DNA of 64,000 nt, from NCBI RefSeq assembly GCF_024298965.1, contig NZ_CP085193.1, positions 6,944,001-7,008,000 on the forward strand. Reading direction: 5' to 3'. The notes beneath the pieces were generated by a model. It did not search any database and was not told the origin of the DNA. It was given only the letters and a program-made list of their open reading frames with translations. Source of the DNA: Streptomyces rapamycinicus NRRL 5491 (GTDB lineage: Bacteria > Actinomycetota > Actinomycetes > Streptomycetales > Streptomycetaceae). Positions 54,237-62,813 of the stretch are shown in pieces (positions within the stretch are counted from its first letter, which is position 1; each line of letters starts with the position of its first letter). A program made the translations under genes and the position numbers.

Positions 54237-55055
54237 ATGCCCGAAGTCACGTCCTATCAGCCTGGAACGCCCTGCTGGATCGATCTGATGGTCCCCGACC
54301 AACAGGCCGCCCTGGACTTCTACTCCGGGCTGTTCGGCTGGGAGGGAGAGGTCGGCCCTCCGGAGACCGGGGGCTATGCGACCTGGTCACTGCGGGGCAA
54401 GCCCGTCGCGGGGGTGATGTCCGCGCAGTCGATGGGGGAGGAGGCCCCGCCGCCGACCGTCTGGACCACCTACTTCTGCTCCGCAGACGCCCAGGCCACC
54501 TCGGAGTCCATCAGCCGGGCCGGAGGCACCGTGCTGATGCCGGTCATGGATGTGATGGACCTCGGGCGGATGCTGGTGGCGGCCGACCCGCTGGGAGCCG
54601 TCTTCGGCGTCTGGCAGCCACTCGGCTTCACCGGCGCGGGCCTCGTCAACGAGCCGGGCACGCTGATCTGGAACGAGCTCAACACCACCGACCGGGAGGC
54701 GGCTTCGGCCTTCTACGCGGAGGCGCTGGGCGTGGAGTCGACCCCCATGGAGGGCGAGGGCGCCGAGGGCTATTTCGCGCTCTCCGTCGACGGCCGCACG
54801 GTAGGCGGGCTCCAGCCGCTGCGGGAGGGGATGCCACCGGAGGTGCCCCCGCACTGGCTGGTCTACTTCGCCGTCGAGGACACCGACCGCATTTCGGCCA
54901 AAGTGTCCGCCGAGGGCGGCACGGTCCTCCGCCCGCCGTACGACATGGTCGCGGGCCGGATGTCGCTGGTGAAGGATCCGCAGGGGGCGCCGTTCGCCCT
55001 GATCGCCCCGAAGCCCATGCCTTCCAGCCCCTCAGGGGGCACCTCCCAGCGGTAG
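54237..55055 (+). CDS. Two-domain VOC (glyoxalase/dioxygenase-fold) protein
   Basis: A 272-aa protein made of two vicinal-oxygen-chelate units: PCWIDLMVPDQQAALDFYSGLFGW at residues 10-33 and TLIWNELNTTDREAASAFYAEALG near residue 145, each followed by a beta-rich half ending VFGVWQP or FALIAP. Metal ligands are not complete enough to call an enzyme; relatives include bleomycin-binding and hydroxylase-like proteins. ATG 54237 has GGAGG 8 nt upstream. It stands alone. The 182 nt upstream hold the end of the tandem repeat and no gene. Confidence 0.85.
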   Translation: MPEVTSYQPGTPCWIDLMVPDQQAALDFYSGLFGWEGEVGPPETGGYATWSLRGKPVAGVMSAQSMGEEAPPPTVWTTYFCSADAQATSESISRAGGTVLMPVMDVMDLGRMLVAADPLGAVFGVWQPLGFTGAGLVNEPGTLIWNELNTTDREAASAFYAEALGVESTPMEGEGAEGYFALSVDGRTVGGLQPLREGMPPEVPPHWLVYFAVEDTDRISAKVSAEGGTVLRPPYDMVAGRMSLVKDPQGAPFALIAPKPMPSSPSGGTSQR

Positions 55056-55082
55056 CTGGGCGAGTTTGAGGAGCGGGGTCCG

Positions 55083-55190
55083 GGGCGGAGCCCCCCACGC
55101 GGCGGAGCCGCATATCGATGCTGCCGGGAAGGGGCGGGGCGGGGAGCAGCCCCGCCGCAGGCGCCAAGCTCCGCCGGACAACCCCCAGCC
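55083..55190. repeat. Dispersed intergenic repeat
   Basis: CCCACGCGGCGGAGCCGCATATCGATGCTGCC at 55088 and GCAGCCCCGCCGCAGGCGCCAAGC near 55155 match the blocks at 22941 and 40816. It fills the gap between the convergent VOC and DUF2079 genes. Confidence 0.75.
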
Positions 55191-55199
55191 GGACAGACC

Positions 55200-56663
55200 C
55201 TAGCCCCGCTTGAGGACGAAGTAGCCGGACGTGGAGCCCACGGGCGTGTACGAGCTGCCCGGGTGGAGCTGCCCGGCGTACTCGATCACCTGCCGCTCGG
55301 TGCGCTCCGGCGGCTCCTGGAGGGCTATGTAGTCCGGCCGTATGTCCTGCGTGGCGCCGACCCACAGCACCCGGCAGCGGCTGGTGAGGCGGCTTATCGG
55401 CCCGACGTTGGCCTCCACCGTCGCCCCGTCCGGGATCCGGTCCAGCAGCCGCTCCACCGCCCGCGTCTGCGGTGACTTGTCGTATGTGGCGCCCTGGGTG
55501 AGGCCGTACAGCGGCATGGAGGACGACAGCGCCAGGGCCGCGCCGCACACCGCGGCGGGCAGCTGACGGGCGTACGAGGCGAGCCAGGGCCGGTGGGTGT
55601 CGCGGACCCGGTCCAGGGCGTCCACCAGGGCCAGCAGGGCGACCGGCATCAGGACCGCGCTGTAGTGCCAGTCCGTGCCCCAGTAGTGGTCGTCGTGGGA
55701 GAGGAAGCGCCAGCCGAGGGTGGGCACGGCGGCCAGCAGCAGCGGGGAGCGCAGCGCCAGCAGACCGGTGGTCGGCAGCAGGATCCACAGCAGGGTGCGC
55801 AGCGCGGTGCCGAACGGGATCGTGCCGGTCTGGTCGCCGCCGCTGCCGACCTTGTCCCAATAGTCGTACGAGCCCGCGCCGTTGAAGCCGGGGATGACGA
55901 CGCCGAGCGCGAGCGCCGAGACCGCGACGCCGAAGCCCATCAGCGCGACGGCGAGCGGGACGGCGCGGGGGCCGCGCTCCGGGTCGCGCCGGGCGCGGAT
56001 CCAGACGACCGCGCCGATCGCGGCCACCGTGGCGCCCATGTCCTCCTTGACGAAGACCAGCGGGGCGGCCCACAGCAGCGCCGCGTACCAGCGCCCGCGG
56101 ATCACCGCCTCCAGGGAGAAGGCGATGAGCGGGATGGCGAAGCAGATCTCGTGGAAGTCGAAGTCCACGGCGCGCTGGAGGCCCCAGGACACCCCGTAGG
56201 CGATGCCGATCGCGAGCCCCCGGCCGCGCCCCAGCAGCCGGGCGGCGACGCGGGTGACGGGGACGGCGGAGACGGCGAACAGCGCCGCCTGCGCGACCAG
56301 CAGGGTGACCGGGCCGGGGAAGACCCGGTAGACGGGGCCGAGCAGGGCCGTTATGGGGCTGAAGTGGTCGCCGAGGATATTGGCGCCCGGGCCCTTGAGA
56401 TCGGCTATGGGGGCCTGGAAGTGCGCGTACGCCCGTATCGCCTGCTCGAAGATGCCCAGGTCCCAGGACATGGTGGCCATGCGGCGGTAGCGGCAGACCG
56501 ACAGCGCCGTGAAGGCGGCGAAGAGGGCGAGGGCCAGCCAGTACGGATCGGCCCGTGGCTGCCGCAGTACGCCTGCCCTCGTGACAAGCCGGGTACGCCC
56601 CCTGATGGCGGCGGTCGCCCCCTCGGCGCCGGTGCCGGGCGGAGCGGTTGCGGCCGTGTCCAT
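55200..56663 (-). CDS. DUF2079 polytopic membrane protein
   Basis: A 487-aa protein with about ten membrane helices. An early loop, RRMATMSWDLGIFEQAIRAY, and GDHFSPI near residue 97 match DUF2079, a family with a GT-C-like architecture (an acidic residue in the first extracytoplasmic loop). It could transfer a sugar from a lipid carrier, but no substrate is known. The C-terminal 110 residues are a soluble domain (VEANVGPISRLTSRCRVLWVG). ATG 56663 is used. It is divergent from the HNH nuclease gene (83 nt). Confidence 0.85.
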   Translation of the reverse strand: MDTAATAPPGTGAEGATAAIRGRTRLVTRAGVLRQPRADPYWLALALFAAFTALSVCRYRRMATMSWDLGIFEQAIRAYAHFQAPIADLKGPGANILGDHFSPITALLGPVYRVFPGPVTLLVAQAALFAVSAVPVTRVAARLLGRGRGLAIGIAYGVSWGLQRAVDFDFHEICFAIPLIAFSLEAVIRGRWYAALLWAAPLVFVKEDMGATVAAIGAVVWIRARRDPERGPRAVPLAVALMGFGVAVSALALGVVIPGFNGAGSYDYWDKVGSGGDQTGTIPFGTALRTLLWILLPTTGLLALRSPLLLAAVPTLGWRFLSHDDHYWGTDWHYSAVLMPVALLALVDALDRVRDTHRPWLASYARQLPAAVCGAALALSSSMPLYGLTQGATYDKSPQTRAVERLLDRIPDGATVEANVGPISRLTSRCRVLWVGATQDIRPDYIALQEPPERTERQVIEYAGQLHPGSSYTPVGSTSGYFVLKRG

Positions 56664-56746
56664 CCAGGATCCTTATCGTGTGGGCGGTCTGTGCGAAAAG
56701 ATACGCGAAGGGGGCGGGAAGATTGCGGGGACGGTTTCGCATACCG

Positions 56747-57430
56747 ATGCGAAGTTCCGCGGCGGTGCTGGCCGCGCTGCTGGCGGTCGGCGGCTGCAAG
56801 GCCGGTGACCAAGACGGCAAGGGCGCTGACGAGGGCGGGGGCGGTCCGAGCCGGCCCGCGGCGTCCGGCTCGGCCCTGGCGGCTGTGTCCTCGCTCACAG
56901 TCAAGGGCCGTGCGCCGAAGACGGGTTACGAGCGCAGTGAGTTCGGCAGTTCGTGGGTGGACACCGACGACAACGGCTGCGGGACCCGCGATGACATCCT
57001 CAAGCGCGACCTCGAGGGCGTGAGGTTCCGTGACGGCCACTGCCTGGTCGCCTCGGGCACGCTCGCCGACGATCCGTACACCGGCCGTGATGTCCGGTTC
57101 GTCCGGGGTCACAGCAAGGTGGACATCGACCATGTGGTCGCGCTGTCGGACGCCTGGCAGAAGGGCGCCCAGAAGTGGGACCGGGACAAGCGCCTGGAGT
57201 TCGCCAACGATCCGCTCAATCTGATCGCCGTGGACGCCTCCGCCAACCGCCGTAAGGGCGACGGCGACGCGGCGACCTGGCTGCCGCCCAACAAGGCGTA
57301 CCGCTGTGCCTATGTGGCGCACCAGGTGGCGGTGAAGAAGACGTACGGGCTGTGGGTGACCGGGGCCGAGAAGGGTGCGATGCGGCGGGTGTTGGGCGGC
57401 TGCCCCGGCACGAAACTGCCCGCGCGCTAG
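56747..57430 (+). CDS. Secreted HNH nuclease-like lipoprotein (DUF1524)
   Basis: A 227-aa protein. The N-terminus MRSSAAVLAALLAVGGCKAG has a lipobox-like A-V-G-G-C, so lipid anchoring is likely. The C-terminal domain has DIDHVVALSDAWQKGA near residue 125, NDPLNLIAVDASANRRKGDGD near residue 155 and WLPPNKAYRC; these are the His, Asn and Lys/Asp positions of the HNH-type DUF1524 fold, also seen at the end of GmrD. Secreted members in actinobacteria are presumed nucleases. The start is ATG 56747 without a good ribosome site. Confidence 0.85.
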   Translation: MRSSAAVLAALLAVGGCKAGDQDGKGADEGGGGPSRPAASGSALAAVSSLTVKGRAPKTGYERSEFGSSWVDTDDNGCGTRDDILKRDLEGVRFRDGHCLVASGTLADDPYTGRDVRFVRGHSKVDIDHVVALSDAWQKGAQKWDRDKRLEFANDPLNLIAVDASANRRKGDGDAATWLPPNKAYRCAYVAHQVAVKKTYGLWVTGAEKGAMRRVLGGCPGTKLPAR

Positions 57431-57574
57431 CCTGCCGGGGCCGGGGGCGGCCGGGAGGCTGACCAAGACCGTGGTGAATCGTTGTCCAAGCAGTGGCCTA
57501 GGCCGCGCCGACTCCATACCATCGATCAACGCCAGATCGTTTGTCGCGCCGCACGATCTCTGCCGGGAGGCTTA

Positions 57575-58192
57575 ATGATCCGCCGCCGTACTGCGCTCAC
57601 CGTCTCCGCCGCGTCCGCGCTGCTGCTCTCCGCACCGCTGATCACCGCGTGCGGCGACGCCCCGCGGCCCGGTGCCGCGGCGGTCCTGGACGGTGGCCGG
57701 ATCACCGTGTCCCAGCTCCAAGCGCAGGTCAAGGCCGTCCGGCAGGCTCAGAGCAGCGACCCGAGGGCGGCTCAGACGGTCGCGGGGAGCGGCCGGCTGA
57801 ACCAGGACACGCTGATCCGGATGATCCAGTTCCGAGTGATCGAGCGGGCCGGTAAGGACAACGGGATCAGCCCCAGCCGCCGCGAGGTCCAGCGCGCCCG
57901 CTCCGCCGCCGAGAAGCAGAGCGGCGGGTCCACCGCCCTGCGCGCCCTGTATCTCCAGCAGGGCATCGCGCCCGGCGGGATCGACGAGGCGGTCCGGATG
58001 GACCTCACGCGCAACGCGCTGCTGCGCAAGCTGGGCACCTCCAAGGTCAATGAGGTGTTCACCCAGACCTCCAAGGCGCTCGACATCCGGGTGAACCCCC
58101 GCTACGGAAAGTGGGACAACACCCAGGGCACCGCCGTCCTGGCCAAGGAGGCCTGGCTGCGCACCTCCGGCGGTACCCCCGAGCAGGCGTAA
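57575..58192 (+). CDS. SurA N-terminal-domain lipoprotein
   Basis: A 205-aa lipoprotein with signal RRRTALTVSAASALLLSAPLITAC, Cys near residue 26. The mature part has the SurA/trigger-type chaperone N-domain pattern (VLDGGRITVSQLQAQVKAVR, then LIRMIQFRVIERAGKDNGISPSRREVQ). It lacks the peptidyl-prolyl isomerase domain. It may assist folding at the cell surface. ATG 57575 has GGGAGG 6 nt upstream. It is followed after 14 nt by mazG, so the two are an operon. Confidence 0.85.
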   Translation: MIRRRTALTVSAASALLLSAPLITACGDAPRPGAAAVLDGGRITVSQLQAQVKAVRQAQSSDPRAAQTVAGSGRLNQDTLIRMIQFRVIERAGKDNGISPSRREVQRARSAAEKQSGGSTALRALYLQQGIAPGGIDEAVRMDLTRNALLRKLGTSKVNEVFTQTSKALDIRVNPRYGKWDNTQGTAVLAKEAWLRTSGGTPEQA

Positions 58193-58206
58193 GTTACGTT
58201 GCAAGG

Positions 58207-59241
58207 GTGACCGCACCCGACTCGCCCGCCCCTGCCGACGCCGCCCCCACCGGGCGCATCGTCCTCCTCACCACAAGTCACCGGGTGGCGCCCGGACTGC
58301 TGTCCTGGCCGGCCTGGCAGGCGCTGCGCGGTGCCGACCGGGTGCTGTCCGGCGATCCGGACCATCCGCAGCTGCCCTATCTGCGGGACGCGGGCGTCGA
58401 GGTGGAGCCGGGCGCCGCGCCGGGCGCGCGCGAGCTGGTCGACTACTGCGTGGCGGAGGGCGGCCGCACGGCCGTCGTGATCACCTCCGCCGAGGGCGAG
58501 TCCGAGCTGACCGACGGGCTGGCGCGGCTGGCCGGATCCGGCCGTGAGGCGATGCCGGACCTGGAGCTGCTGCCCGGTTCCTACGATCTGCCGGGCGCGC
58601 GGCTGCTCGATCTGGTGCAGGTCATGGACCGGGTCCGGGCCGAGTGCCCGTGGAGCGGCACCCGGACCAACGAGGAGCTGGTGAAGTACGGCATCGAGGA
58701 GGCGTACGAACTCGTCGAGGCCATCGAGGAGGGCGACCGCGAGGCGCTGCTCGAGGAGCTCGGAGATGTGCTGCTCCAGGTCGTCTTCCACGCCCGGATC
58801 GCCCAGGACGACCCCGAGCACCCGTTCTCGATCGACGATGTGGCGGGCGGCATCGTGGACAAGCTGATCCACCGCCATCCGCATGTCTTCGGCGACGAGG
58901 CCGCCGAGACCCCGGAGGACGTCCGGCGCCACTGGCTGCGGACCAAGGCGGCCGAGAAGCGGCGCGATTCGGTCACCGAAGGGGTGCCGCTCGGCCAGCC
59001 CTCGCTCGCGCTGACCGCCAAGCTGGCCTCCCGCGCCCGGACGGCCGGGCTCGACGTGGCCCTGCCGGACGGGGCGGGCATCGGCTATGAGCTGCTGGCG
59101 CTCGCGGCGCGGGCCGAGGCGGACGGCGTGGACCCGGAGGCGGCGCTGCGCGCGGCGGCCCGCGCCTACCGTGACGCGATCCGGGCGGTGGAAGGGGCCG
59201 CGGCGGAGGGGCCCTCGGCGGAGGGGCCCACGGCGCGGTGA
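58207..59241 (+). CDS. mazG: MazG nucleoside triphosphate pyrophosphohydrolase
   Basis: Hydrolyses NTPs or dNTPs to the monophosphate, clearing aberrant nucleotides. The 344-aa protein has an N-terminal part of about 130 residues similar to the tetrapyrrole-methylase-like region of actinobacterial MazG, then the MazG domain: RAECPWSGTRTNEELVKYGIEEAYELVEAI near residue 140, with the E-E-x-x-E metal motif, and ELGDVLLQVVFHARIA. GTG 58207 is 14 nt after the SurA-like gene. The C-terminus is Ala/Glu-rich with repeated EGPSAEGPTA. Confidence 0.92.
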   Translation: MTAPDSPAPADAAPTGRIVLLTTSHRVAPGLLSWPAWQALRGADRVLSGDPDHPQLPYLRDAGVEVEPGAAPGARELVDYCVAEGGRTAVVITSAEGESELTDGLARLAGSGREAMPDLELLPGSYDLPGARLLDLVQVMDRVRAECPWSGTRTNEELVKYGIEEAYELVEAIEEGDREALLEELGDVLLQVVFHARIAQDDPEHPFSIDDVAGGIVDKLIHRHPHVFGDEAAETPEDVRRHWLRTKAAEKRRDSVTEGVPLGQPSLALTAKLASRARTAGLDVALPDGAGIGYELLALAARAEADGVDPEAALRAAARAYRDAIRAVEGAAAEGPSAEGPTAR

Positions 59242-59308
59242 CGCCGGGCCGGGTGTGACGCCGAGGCGGCCGGAGTGATATCCGGGCGGGTCCGGGTACC
59301 CGGCCGCC

Positions 59309-59728
59309 ATGGATACGTACACCGAGGATCTCGCCGTGACCCGGGACCTGCTGGTCGGGACGGGGCCGCTCATCGTCGGGCTGGTGGTCGTGATCCTGTG
59401 CTTCGGGGCCGTGTGGTGGGGGATACGGCTACGGGCCCGTGAGCCGGTCCCGCCCCAGCGGCCGCAACGCCGCGCCGGTTCCTGGCAGAAGGCCCAGGAG
59501 GCCGACCACGAGGCGCGGGCGGCGGGCCACGGCCCGGGGCACCAGGACGACGAGGACAGCGTCGGCTATGTCACCCAGAACCGCGAGCCCGATGAGGTGG
59601 ACCGGGACGGCCGCCGCCGGTTCCCGTCCGAGCTGGGCGGCTCCGGGACCCGCGACTCCGGTAAGCGTGGCACCGAGGACAGGCCCAACTGGCGCGAGGG
59701 CAGCAGCGGTTCGTTCGGCAACGGCTGA
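59309..59728 (+). CDS. DUF6479-type single-helix membrane protein
   Basis: A 139-aa protein with one membrane helix (GPLIVGLVVVILCFGAVWWGI, residues 19-39) and a long hydrophilic C-terminal tail rich in Arg, Glu, Gly and Asp. The tail includes PQRPQRRAGSWQKAQEADHEARAA and DDEDSVGYVTQNREPDEVDRDGRRRFP, typical of DUF6479. The function is unknown. ATG 59309 is used. A perfect 17-bp hairpin follows. Confidence 0.78.
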   Translation: MDTYTEDLAVTRDLLVGTGPLIVGLVVVILCFGAVWWGIRLRAREPVPPQRPQRRAGSWQKAQEADHEARAAGHGPGHQDDEDSVGYVTQNREPDEVDRDGRRRFPSELGGSGTRDSGKRGTEDRPNWREGSSGSFGNG

Positions 59729-59770
59729 GCGGTCGCGGGTGCACGGTGGGTGCGTACGACGACGAGACGA

Positions 59771-59810
59771 CGAGGGCCCGGCACCGGTGGTGTCCGGTGC
59801 CGGGCCCTCG
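59771..59810. terminator. Bidirectional terminator between DUF6479 and tryptophanase genes
   Basis: CGAGGGCCCGGCACCGG and CCGGTGCCGGGCCCTCG form a perfect 17-bp stem with a 6-nt loop, between convergent genes. Confidence 0.9.
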
Positions 59811-59827
59811 TACGGCCGTCGTGGAGG

Positions 59828-61201
59828 TCAGCGCCTGATGGGCACCGGCTCCAGCGTGGCGCGGAAGTGGCGCAGGATCGGGGACTGGTCGGTGATCCGG
59901 AAGCCGTAGACCTGGTCCGCGTTCTTGGCGATCTTCGCGAGCGTCTCGCCCACGTGGTCGTAGTGGCTGCGGGTGTAGACCCGGCGCGGCAGGGCGAGCC
60001 TGACCAGCTCGTACGGCGCGCTCTTGACCGGGTTGCCGTGCTCGTCCTCCTCGCCCAGGTAGAGCGACCCCAGCTCGGCCGAGCGGATGCCGCCCTCCAG
60101 GTAGAGCTGGCAGGCCAGGGCGTGGCCGGGGTAGTGGTGCGGCGGGATGTGCGGCAGCAGCCGCCCGGCGTTGAGGTAGAGGGCGTGCATGCCCGGGGGC
60201 TCGACGATGTCCACGCCCGCGGCGCGGACCCGGTGGGCGAGGTGGGAGGCGATCTCGGCGCGCTCGGCGAGATAGCTCGGCTCGGTCACCTCGGTCAGCC
60301 CCTGCGCCATCATGTCGAGGTCGCGTCCGGCCAGACCGCCGTAGGTCGCGAACCCCTCGGTGGCGATGAGGAGCAGTTCGCACTTCTGGGCGAGCTCGGG
60401 GTCGTTGGTGCCGATGAAGCCGCCGATGTGGACGATGCCGTCCTTCTTGGCGCTCATCATGCAGCCGTCCGCCAGGCGGAACGCCTCCTCCGCGACCTGC
60501 CGCGGGGTGCGGTCGCGGTAGCCCAGCTCATGACGGGTGACCAGCCAGGCGTTCTCGGCGAACCGGGCGGCGTCCAGGAAGAGCGGCACCCCGTGCTGAC
60601 GGCACAGGGCGGCCGTCCGCTTGAGGTTCTCCATGGACACGGGCTGACCGCCGCCGCCGTTGTTGGTGATGGTCATGACGACCACGGCGACCCGGGAGCC
60701 ATCGGGCCCGGACAGTGTCCGGGCGAGCGCGTCCAGGTCGATGTTGCCCTTGAACGGGTCGGTGCTGTCGAGGTTCTTGGCCTCGGGGCACGGCAGGTCG
60801 CGCGCCTCGGCGTCGTTCAGCTCGACATTGGCCCGGGTGGTGTCGAAGTGGGTGTTCGACAGCACGAGGTCGCCGCGCTCCAGCAGGGTGGTGAACAGCA
60901 CGCGCTCGGCGGCGCGCCCCTGGTGGGCGGGGAGGATATGGGCGTAGCCGGTGAGCTCGGTGACCGTCTCGTGGAAGCGGTAGAACGAGCGGGAGCCCGA
61001 GTAGGACTCGTCGCCCGCCATCCCCGCGGCGAGCTGGGCGGCGGACAGCGCCCCGGTGCCGGAGTCGGTGAGCAGGTCGATGGTCACCTCTTCGGCGCGC
61101 AGGTCGAAGAGGTTGTAGTTGACACGCTTCAGCGCCGCTTCGCGCTGCTGCCGTGTGGTGACGGGTATCGGTTCGACAACCTTGATCCTGTACGGCTCCA
61201 C
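59828..61201 (-). CDS. Tryptophanase / beta-eliminating lyase
   Basis: A 457-aa PLP enzyme of the tryptophanase/tyrosine phenol-lyase family, which splits an aromatic amino acid into the ring (indole or phenol), pyruvate and ammonia. LLTDSGTGALS near residue 45, SYSGSRSFYRF near residue 66, and the PLP lysine in MSAKKDGIVHIGG near residue 258 are visible. It is downstream of an aromatic prenyltransferase gene on the same strand, so it probably removes the side chain of prenylated tryptophan, or supplies indole. GTG 61201 is used. Published Streptomyces prenylindole clusters pair the same two genes. Confidence 0.9.
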   Translation of the reverse strand: MEPYRIKVVEPIPVTTRQQREAALKRVNYNLFDLRAEEVTIDLLTDSGTGALSAAQLAAGMAGDESYSGSRSFYRFHETVTELTGYAHILPAHQGRAAERVLFTTLLERGDLVLSNTHFDTTRANVELNDAEARDLPCPEAKNLDSTDPFKGNIDLDALARTLSGPDGSRVAVVVMTITNNGGGGQPVSMENLKRTAALCRQHGVPLFLDAARFAENAWLVTRHELGYRDRTPRQVAEEAFRLADGCMMSAKKDGIVHIGGFIGTNDPELAQKCELLLIATEGFATYGGLAGRDLDMMAQGLTEVTEPSYLAERAEIASHLAHRVRAAGVDIVEPPGMHALYLNAGRLLPHIPPHHYPGHALACQLYLEGGIRSAELGSLYLGEEDEHGNPVKSAPYELVRLALPRRVYTRSHYDHVGETLAKIAKNADQVYGFRITDQSPILRHFRATLEPVPIRR

Positions 61202-61320
61202 GCTGCCCCTGCTCCTGTCTGTTCGTCGTTCGGTGTTTCGGCGTGCTCGGCGTGCGGTGTCCCGGAGTTCGATTTCCCGGTGTGCTCGGTGTGCTCGGTG
61301 GTTCGATGGCCCGGCGGAGT

Positions 61321-62463
61321 TCAGAGCCGAGCCCGCACCCGGTCACGGGTGGGGACCGTCTCGCGGGGCGGCCGGGTCTCGTACGCCTCGGAGGAGACGT
61401 AGACGGTCACCCGCCGGGGCCGGCCGCGCTGGTGGACGAGTGCCAGATAGGCGATCAGGCCCACGCCTTCGCCGAGGGGACGCGGGCTCACGGCGGCCAG
61501 CGCCCGGTCGAGGGCTGCGCTGTCCATGTCATTGCTGCGCAGTACGGCCACGGCCCGCTCCCGCGCCTCGCCGTCGTGCCGGACGTAGTCGCGGACGGGC
61601 ACGTGGAGCGTGTATCCGCTGGGCAGCCCGGTCGCCGTCTCCGTGAAGGAGTGGCAGGTGAGGGCGGGGCGCCCGGCGAGCCGGTCGGCGCCCTCGTCGT
61701 CGGCGAGGTCCCCGGTGGGGAAGTCACCCACGGTGCGGAAGAACTCCTCCAGCCCCTCCCGGCCCGGTGCGGGGGTCATCCGGGGCAGGGAACCCGCCTC
61801 GGCGGGGGACATCCCGGGGTGCCTGAGGTAGACCTTCACCCTCGGGGCGTCCCAGTCGCCGAGGTCCAGGGCGAAGAACGGGAAGCCCTCCGCCCGGGGC
61901 AGCGAGTCGAACGCTTGGCCGTGGCCCAGCCTCGCCAGCGCCTCGCGGACCGTCTCGGCGGCCCGGTCGGCGCCGTTCGCCGAGGGGTTGAGGTAGACCT
62001 TGACCCCGGGGACGCCGCCGGGGCGGAGCTCCAGGGCGCACCACAGGGCCATCGGGCCCTCGGGGGACGGGGGGAGGAACAGGTCCTCGATCCGGTCGAG
62101 CTGGTCGGTCGAGAACCCCCAGCGGTCCGCCATGGCGTGAATCGACCGCAGACCGGTCCGGCCGTTCTCCGCCAGGTCGTTCCCGCTGGAGCAGCCCGGC
62201 TCCACCAGCACCCGCAGGTCCGGGGTCTGGCCCGGCAGGAAGGCCAGGGAGAACTCGACGGGGCTGTGGTCGTCGGAGAGAAAGGTGTGCGACGGGGGCG
62301 GCAGTGCCAGCGGCCGTCCGGCCGTGGCCCCGAGGCTCTCGATCAGCACCCCTGTGTACGCGGCCATATCGGCCTCGCTCAGCCCGGCCACGTGGCACAG
62401 CCGGGTCAGCTGGCCCGTGGTGAGGTCACCGAGCAGGGCCTCGCCCGAACGGAAACCGTTCAT
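61321..62463 (-). CDS. ABBA-type tryptophan dimethylallyltransferase
   Basis: A 380-aa aromatic prenyltransferase of the DMATS family. The repeated beta-alpha barrel units appear as VEFSLAFLPGQTPDLRVLVEPG near residue 68, GVKVYLNPSAN near residue 153, RVKVYLRHPGM near residue 206 and TVYVSSEAY near residue 362; the K-V-Y-L and R-V-Y positions bind diphosphate. It transfers a dimethylallyl group to the indole ring of tryptophan; the ring position (5, 6 or 7) cannot be read here. ATG 62463 overlaps the stop of an 81-aa upstream ORF as ATGA. The tryptophanase gene is 119 nt downstream. Confidence 0.9.
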   Translation of the reverse strand: MNGFRSGEALLGDLTTGQLTRLCHVAGLSEADMAAYTGVLIESLGATAGRPLALPPPSHTFLSDDHSPVEFSLAFLPGQTPDLRVLVEPGCSSGNDLAENGRTGLRSIHAMADRWGFSTDQLDRIEDLFLPPSPEGPMALWCALELRPGGVPGVKVYLNPSANGADRAAETVREALARLGHGQAFDSLPRAEGFPFFALDLGDWDAPRVKVYLRHPGMSPAEAGSLPRMTPAPGREGLEEFFRTVGDFPTGDLADDEGADRLAGRPALTCHSFTETATGLPSGYTLHVPVRDYVRHDGEARERAVAVLRSNDMDSAALDRALAAVSPRPLGEGVGLIAYLALVHQRGRPRRVTVYVSSEAYETRPPRETVPTRDRVRARL

Positions 62464-62705
62464 CGAACCTCCCGCTGAATCGAGAGGAACGGCTGTTTTG
62501 GTTTAGGCGGTGGGGATAGCCGGTGTTCCGGTACCACGAGAAGATACCCGCCCCGGGGGGCGGGTATCTGGGTTCCCATCGCGTGTGCTTCCGCGAAATT
62601 AGGGTAGGTGTTCGATTGGCCGCGGGTGTGGGGGTGCGGTCGGGATATGAGTGAAACCGCTGATCGTCGACCGACAGTGATGTCGCCGGCGGCGGGAGAC
62701 CTCAC
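62460..62705 (-). CDS. 81-aa leader ORF coupled to the prenyltransferase
   Basis: A short ORF whose GTG (62705) has a strong AGAGGAG site 5 nt upstream and whose TGA overlaps the prenyltransferase ATG. No known domain; the end reads LSPPPKPKQPFLSIQREVR, with a Pro-Pro-Pro and Lys-Pro motif. Third-position GC (about 60% by manual count) is much lower than in the neighbours, so it may be a regulatory leader or a transferred gene rather than a protein under normal selection. A 12-bp hairpin lies within it (62542-62569). It has no Trp codon, unlike TnaC-type leaders. Confidence 0.5.
   Translation of the reverse strand: MRSPAAGDITVGRRSAVSLISRPHPHTRGQSNTYPNFAEAHAMGTQIPAPRGGYLLVVPEHRLSPPPKPKQPFLSIQREVR
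62542..62569 (-). promoter_or_regulatory. Hairpin within the leader ORF
   Basis: AGATACCCGCCC and GGGCGGGTATCT are exact 12-nt arms with a 4-nt loop, 79 nt upstream of the prenyltransferase start. It could attenuate transcription or mask translation; there is no U-tract on the minus strand. Confidence 0.5.
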
Positions 62706-62757
62706 GACAGCTCCTCTTAGATTTTGGCCAACATAAATTGCGCAACACTGCCTACCC

Positions 62758-62813
62758 GTTCACTTGAACATTCATGCGGTATGAAATGGGTTCCCGATGT
62801 GACCTAGATCACG
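62758..62813. promoter_or_regulatory. Crp-like and GTTCA/TGAAC palindromes in the P450-prenyltransferase gap
   Basis: TGTGA-CCTAGA-TCACG (62798-62813) differs by one base from the CRP consensus TGTGA-N6-TCACA and overlaps the P450 stop codon. GTTCA-CT-TGAAC (62758-62769) is a perfect inverted repeat. Both lie in an AT-rich stretch upstream of the leader ORF and prenyltransferase. Confidence 0.5.

Noticed and set aside
62460..62579. Shorter 39-aa version of the prenyltransferase leader from ATG 62579
   Set aside because: The GTG at 62705 has a far better ribosome site; the internal ATG has only a distant GGAAG.
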